DNA of 64,000 nt. It comes from an uncultured Clostridia bacterium. GTDB taxonomy: Bacteria > Bacillota > Clostridia > Christensenellales > Borkfalkiaceae. The number at the start of each line of letters is the position of its first letter. Within the stretch, counting starts at the first letter, position 1. The notes under the pieces are model-generated. The model did no database searches and was not told the origin of the DNA. It worked only from the letters and a program-made list of their open reading frames with translations. A program made the position numbers and the translations under genes. This document shows, in pieces, positions 62,101 through 64,000 of this stretch. The stretch lies in contig CANRND010000001.1 in NCBI GenBank assembly GCA_947631905.1, forward strand, positions 1 to 64,000, read 5' to 3'.

Positions 62101-62248
62101 CTTCCGTTGGTACATTCCCGTTCTCGTTGCGATAGACGTGATCGCGCTCGGCGGATGCGGCTTCTGGATCTTTAAGGTATTGCGGAAGAAAAAAGCGGCG
62201 CCCGCGGAGACGGACGGCGGCGACAACGACGCTCCCGCACAAGAGTAA
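59123..62248 (+). CDS. Membrane-anchored GH3 beta-glucosidase with permuted domain order
   Basis: 1041 residues. An N-terminal span (about residues 7-30) and a second span near the C-terminus (about 990-1012) followed by KKK and an acidic tail. The domain usually at the GH3 C-terminus comes first ('QKEGTVLLKNDELLPL' to about residue 420), then an FnIII-like domain (about 430-580), then the catalytic barrel (about 690-960) with 'KHLCLYESESNRD' and the nucleophile Asp in 'GAILTDYADYHDF'. This swapped order is known in some GH3 enzymes. It likely cleaves beta-glucosides or xylosides outside the membrane. GGGAGG precedes the ATG. It stands alone and ends in a clear terminator. Confidence 0.9.
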   Translation: MKKAKIVCFSVSAVIIAIVLALNIAVGIFAPTIDMFVIGYKTGADTGASRAKGADLVEQIQKEGTVLLKNDELLPLSKQDVPKVNVFGWASVDWVFSGSGSGQARGNLDGSGGATKMWDLLNSLTDYGVEYNTELTDMYKAFQNRRYKASPYNAANSDGTLHSFNYEFSRLYEPKIEDYSADILANAKSYSNTALVVLGRNSGESNDSPKVQYKKTLKSTASSAIDTTDTERTYLEISTEEEALLKYVGENYENVVVLINSTNVIELGFLDKIGGLDACFLVATTGSAGARAIPKLLYGEYTPSGKTADTFAYDLTTSSTYVNVGSGIKNGSNGADTTNFYSDTIGGNKLYPTNHDHTNGSTNIKYTGVAYTDYAEGIYVGYKWYETADAAGFWDSQRAKEVWGVEGYDQVVQFPFGFGLSYAEFEWTITKITPANNAEIDEDTEIEIDVMVTNVGDHPGQDVVELYYTPPYQTGQIEKSAVNLVAFAKTQQVLYPLGKYPADDAEHPSSETVALKFKAGDMKSYDFEDKNGNGFKGYELEGGNYTLSLRTDAHTLASDRIVNGSAEITYQVSTGIKIYYDDATDNEVMNRFTGSDATDGVAIDGNSDNTAEITYLSRADFVGTFPYVQKENRAMDERIKALNLYTRTMAEAWDVEHDTATIETGKDGEKVYDGALTELGKLLGQAENFDNDALWDPVLDQLTVTEMQNLVLHGYLKTGKLDSIGKPETLDVDGPNQVGSFYDQTNGTTGFSSIVLAQSWNVELAYSMGLTVATECAERGINGWYGPAINLHRSPFGGRNYEYYSEDALLSGLMSARAVQAAKNGGVFSYLKHLCLYESESNRDGMYNWITEQALRETYIKPFEICVKEGGASGIMTSYGRIGAVWTGGSEALLTEVVRGEWGFKGAILTDYADYHDFMNADQMVRAGGDIWMDGWTSNGSFAYGTSSNAFKASIRRASKDVIYMWANALATQENYNADDDVVPIHTASRELNFRWYIPVLVAIDVIALGGCGFWIFKVLRKKKAAPAETDGGDNDAPAQE

Positions 62249-62263
62249 ATCGAATTGAAAAAA

Positions 62264-62289
62264 GCCTTCCCCTACGGGAAGGCTTTTTT
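62264..62289 (+). terminator. Intrinsic terminator of the GH3 gene
   Basis: GCCTTCCC/GGGAAGGC stem, CTAC loop, six T; 15 bases after the stop. Confidence 0.9.
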
Positions 62290-62329
62290 CATGTCCCTAA
62301 CTGCCCTATTTCTAATACGTCACCCCTGT

Positions 62330-62890
62330 TCTAAAATGTCATTTCGAGCTTGCCGAGAAATCTCTACCTTGTTCTAAAACGTCATTTCGCCCCGCCCGCA
62401 CGTTCTATGTTGTCTAAGGGCGGCACGAGGAGCCTGCGACCGAAGTAGCGTAGTCGCCCCGCGCTGTTCTTAAACGTCATGTTGAGCGAAACGAAGTGAA
62501 GTCGCCCCGCGCGCCGTTCTGTTTCTCTAAGCGCGGCACGAGCCCGCAGGGCGAAGTAAACATCTCTACCTTATTTTAATATTGTTGAGATTTCTCCACT
62601 CCGCTCGCGTTGCTCGCTTCGGTCGAAATGACAAAAGAAAAACAGTTGCCCATCCCCTCCTCTCCCCCGCCTTCCTCGCTGTCCCCCGCTATGTGGGGGA
62701 AAGTGGCGAACGCAGTGAGCCAAAAGGGGGGAGTCCCCCCCTCCCCTACCGTTTTGGCGGCAGGGACCGCCAAAATCCCGTCGCGCCCTTACAGCGCTCC
62801 TGTCGCGGCGCAGTTCACAGCACACCGTGCTGTTGAACAGAATTGCGCCGCTCCTCCCCCGCGCGAATGCGCGGGGGAGGGCAAAAATGG
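62330..62890. repeat. Dispersed-repeat block downstream of the GH3 gene
   Basis: No gene visible. Several GTCATTTCGA/CGAAATGAC fold-backs (62336-62370, about 62375-62400 and 62580-62632), GC-rich 'GCGCGGCACGAGCC' segments near 62410 and 62530, a 'CTGTCCCCCGC...GGGGGAAAGTGGC' palindrome (62680-62715), and a segment of about 100 bases (62750-62855) shared with 42650-42755. Confidence 0.75.
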
Positions 62891-62913
62891 TTGCGTGGGC
62901 AATCTATAAAAGA

Positions 62914-62939
62914 ACTGCCGCGCATTCCTGCGCGGCAGT
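62914..62939 (-). terminator. Hairpin after the partial lipoprotein-like gene
   Basis: An 11-base perfect stem (ACTGCCGCGCA and complement) with a 4-base loop, 20 bases beyond the stop; on the minus strand a T-containing stretch follows. Confidence 0.7.
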
Positions 62940-62959
62940 CCCATTTCGGAATTACCCGA

Positions 62960-64000
62960 TCATACGTCTTCGTACCATACAACGATCGAGTAGGAATCAT
63001 CTCCGCGATGGAGACGATAGGTCTTTTCCCCAACCGTCAAACTGTCTACGCCGACATCGGTATTGATATCACCGTTGTTGCCGTCATATCCCTTTCCTTC
63101 CGCGGTATAGAGGTGACTCCAATTCCAATCATTCCCGCTTGTACCTGTGATGTCAAAATACATCTTGAACACACCTGCGGAAATGTCCTCGATTTTGGTC
63201 GCTTGCACGGCGCTGCCGGCATCAGCTCCCATTTTGAAGGTCTTCAACTGATCCGCAGTATAACCGCTTACCGAGACATAGAGTACATAATATGCTTTTC
63301 CGTCCAGCTCTTCAAGGCTGACATACGCCATTTTCATACGCTGTTGCGGCTGAGCGTCTTTTTCTGTCACGATAAGTCCAACGCAGCCCCAGAAATGCGC
63401 GCCGTAAGTGGCTTTGGGATCGCTGAAAAGCGTATAGACTTTGTCGCCGCATTCCTTTGTGAGGTTCAAAGCTTTTGCGACTTTCAGATCGGTATTTTCG
63501 CCGCCGAAATGTGCGGTGTACGCATTCACGCCAAGGTTGGTCACGTCGTAACGGACCTCCCAAGTGCTTTCCGCGACAGTCACGGTGCCTGTAAGAACCT
63601 GTCTATCCCAAGCAGAACCGAATGCAACGTTATCATTCTGTTGCAGATCGAAATACTTGGACAGCTCGGTCGTCAAAGCCGCTTTTTCATATCCGCTGTA
63701 AGTTCCGCTGATGACGAAGTAAACCTTATTGCTTTCCGAAACAAGGTCCGCGCCTGTTGCGGTGTATTCGGGAGCGCCGACTTCCTTGATCGTAATGCAA
63801 GGAATGTCCCAAGTCTGATTCGCGCCCGTGCATTCAACGGTGTAAACGACGTTCCCAACCGTGATGCTTTTACCGTGGGAAGTATGCGCGGGGTCCTTGA
63901 TCTCGATCTTTTGGTTGCCTAAGAAGAGGTTGGACCAAAGTCTGCCGTCTTTGTCGACCGCGATTTGGGAAATATCGAACCAAAGGGTGTATTTGCCGTC
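62960..64000 (-). CDS. InlB-repeat-type surface protein, partial (runs past window end)
   Basis: The frame is open from the right window edge, so only the last 346 residues are present; the N-terminus is outside. The visible part is beta-rich, with repeats of the type seen in the 1384-residue lipoprotein: 'NKVYFVISGTYSGYEKAALTTELSKYF' here against 'KVLLTVSGTYSGADYTKETVQAML' there, and domains of about 110-120 residues each ending in a 'VGEKTYRL'-like strand. It is probably a second member of the same surface family. A TTG inside the visible part should not be taken as the start. Confidence 0.75.
   Translation of the reverse strand, partial: DGKYTLWFDISQIAVDKDGRLWSNLFLGNQKIEIKDPAHTSHGKSITVGNVVYTVECTGANQTWDIPCITIKEVGAPEYTATGADLVSESNKVYFVISGTYSGYEKAALTTELSKYFDLQQNDNVAFGSAWDRQVLTGTVTVAESTWEVRYDVTNLGVNAYTAHFGGENTDLKVAKALNLTKECGDKVYTLFSDPKATYGAHFWGCVGLIVTEKDAQPQQRMKMAYVSLEELDGKAYYVLYVSVSGYTADQLKTFKMGADAGSAVQATKIEDISAGVFKMYFDITGTSGNDWNWSHLYTAEGKGYDGNNGDINTDVGVDSLTVGEKTYRLHRGDDSYSIVVWYEDV

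Overview
This 64 kb window looks like a chromosome segment (or long metagenomic contig) of an anaerobic, probably gut-associated Firmicute of the Clostridia. The evidence is a single-chain pyruvate:ferredoxin oxidoreductase, Spo0A and SpoVAC, a YugP-type zinc peptidase, clear Shine-Dalgarno sites with sigma-A-type promoters, large lipoproteins with InlB-type repeats, and several glycoside hydrolases. A narrower placement (an uncultured Christensenellales/Borkfalkia-like lineage) is a guess. No rRNA and no CRISPR array is visible. One complete tRNA gene (Pro) is present.

Layout. (1) 1-7535: right-hand part of an integrated element. It carries secreted or anchored proteins, two tiny membrane peptides and a multi-spanning P-loop ATPase in a tightly coupled operon, and it ends at a 3' tRNA fragment. 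This is best read as an inovirus (filamentous phage)-like prophage. (2) 7536-16340: a structured-RNA block, a promoter-driven ncRNA of about 80 nt, a topoisomerase pair (parE-parC-like) and nifJ. (3) 16380-19710: a repeat array, a small divergent XRE-regulator pair, the YugP-like peptidase, spoVAC and a DUF1858 protein. (4) 19724-28419: a compact P22-like head module (TerL, small helix-turn-helix protein, portal, scaffold, capsid, gp4-like, gp10-like, one unknown) with no integrase, tail or lysis genes, beside a possible phage-type regulator. (5) 28607-32224: a surface beta-propeller protein and a GH43 enzyme. (6) 32508-36379: asnS and proS, with a tRNA-Pro(AGG) divergent from proS and flanked by copies of a structured RNA motif. 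(7) 36394-42287: a 1384-residue repeat lipoprotein and a GH1 beta-glucosidase. (8) 42883-54113: nadE, then the operon ftsK-(FtsK-like::rimO)-pgsA-cinA-recA. (9) 54134-58808: spo0A with a degenerate receiver, aspS, and a GH5 lipoprotein gene coupled to a TetR regulator. (10) 59123-64000: a permuted membrane GH3 enzyme and a partial second repeat lipoprotein.

Sugar metabolism is coherent: GH5 and GH3 (outer face), GH43 and GH1 (cytosolic) would take beta-glucans or arabinoxylan oligomers to monosaccharides, with pyruvate oxidised by NifJ. The intergenic space is rich in dispersed palindromic repeats. One hairpin family sits directly after the stop codons of at least five unrelated genes.

The most unusual items are the inovirus-like cassette with its tRNA junction, the head-only phage module, the FtsK-like/RimO fusion, Spo0A with Ser at the phospho-acceptor position, and the tRNA-flanking RNA motif. 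All functions are inferred by reading the sequence; no database search was run.
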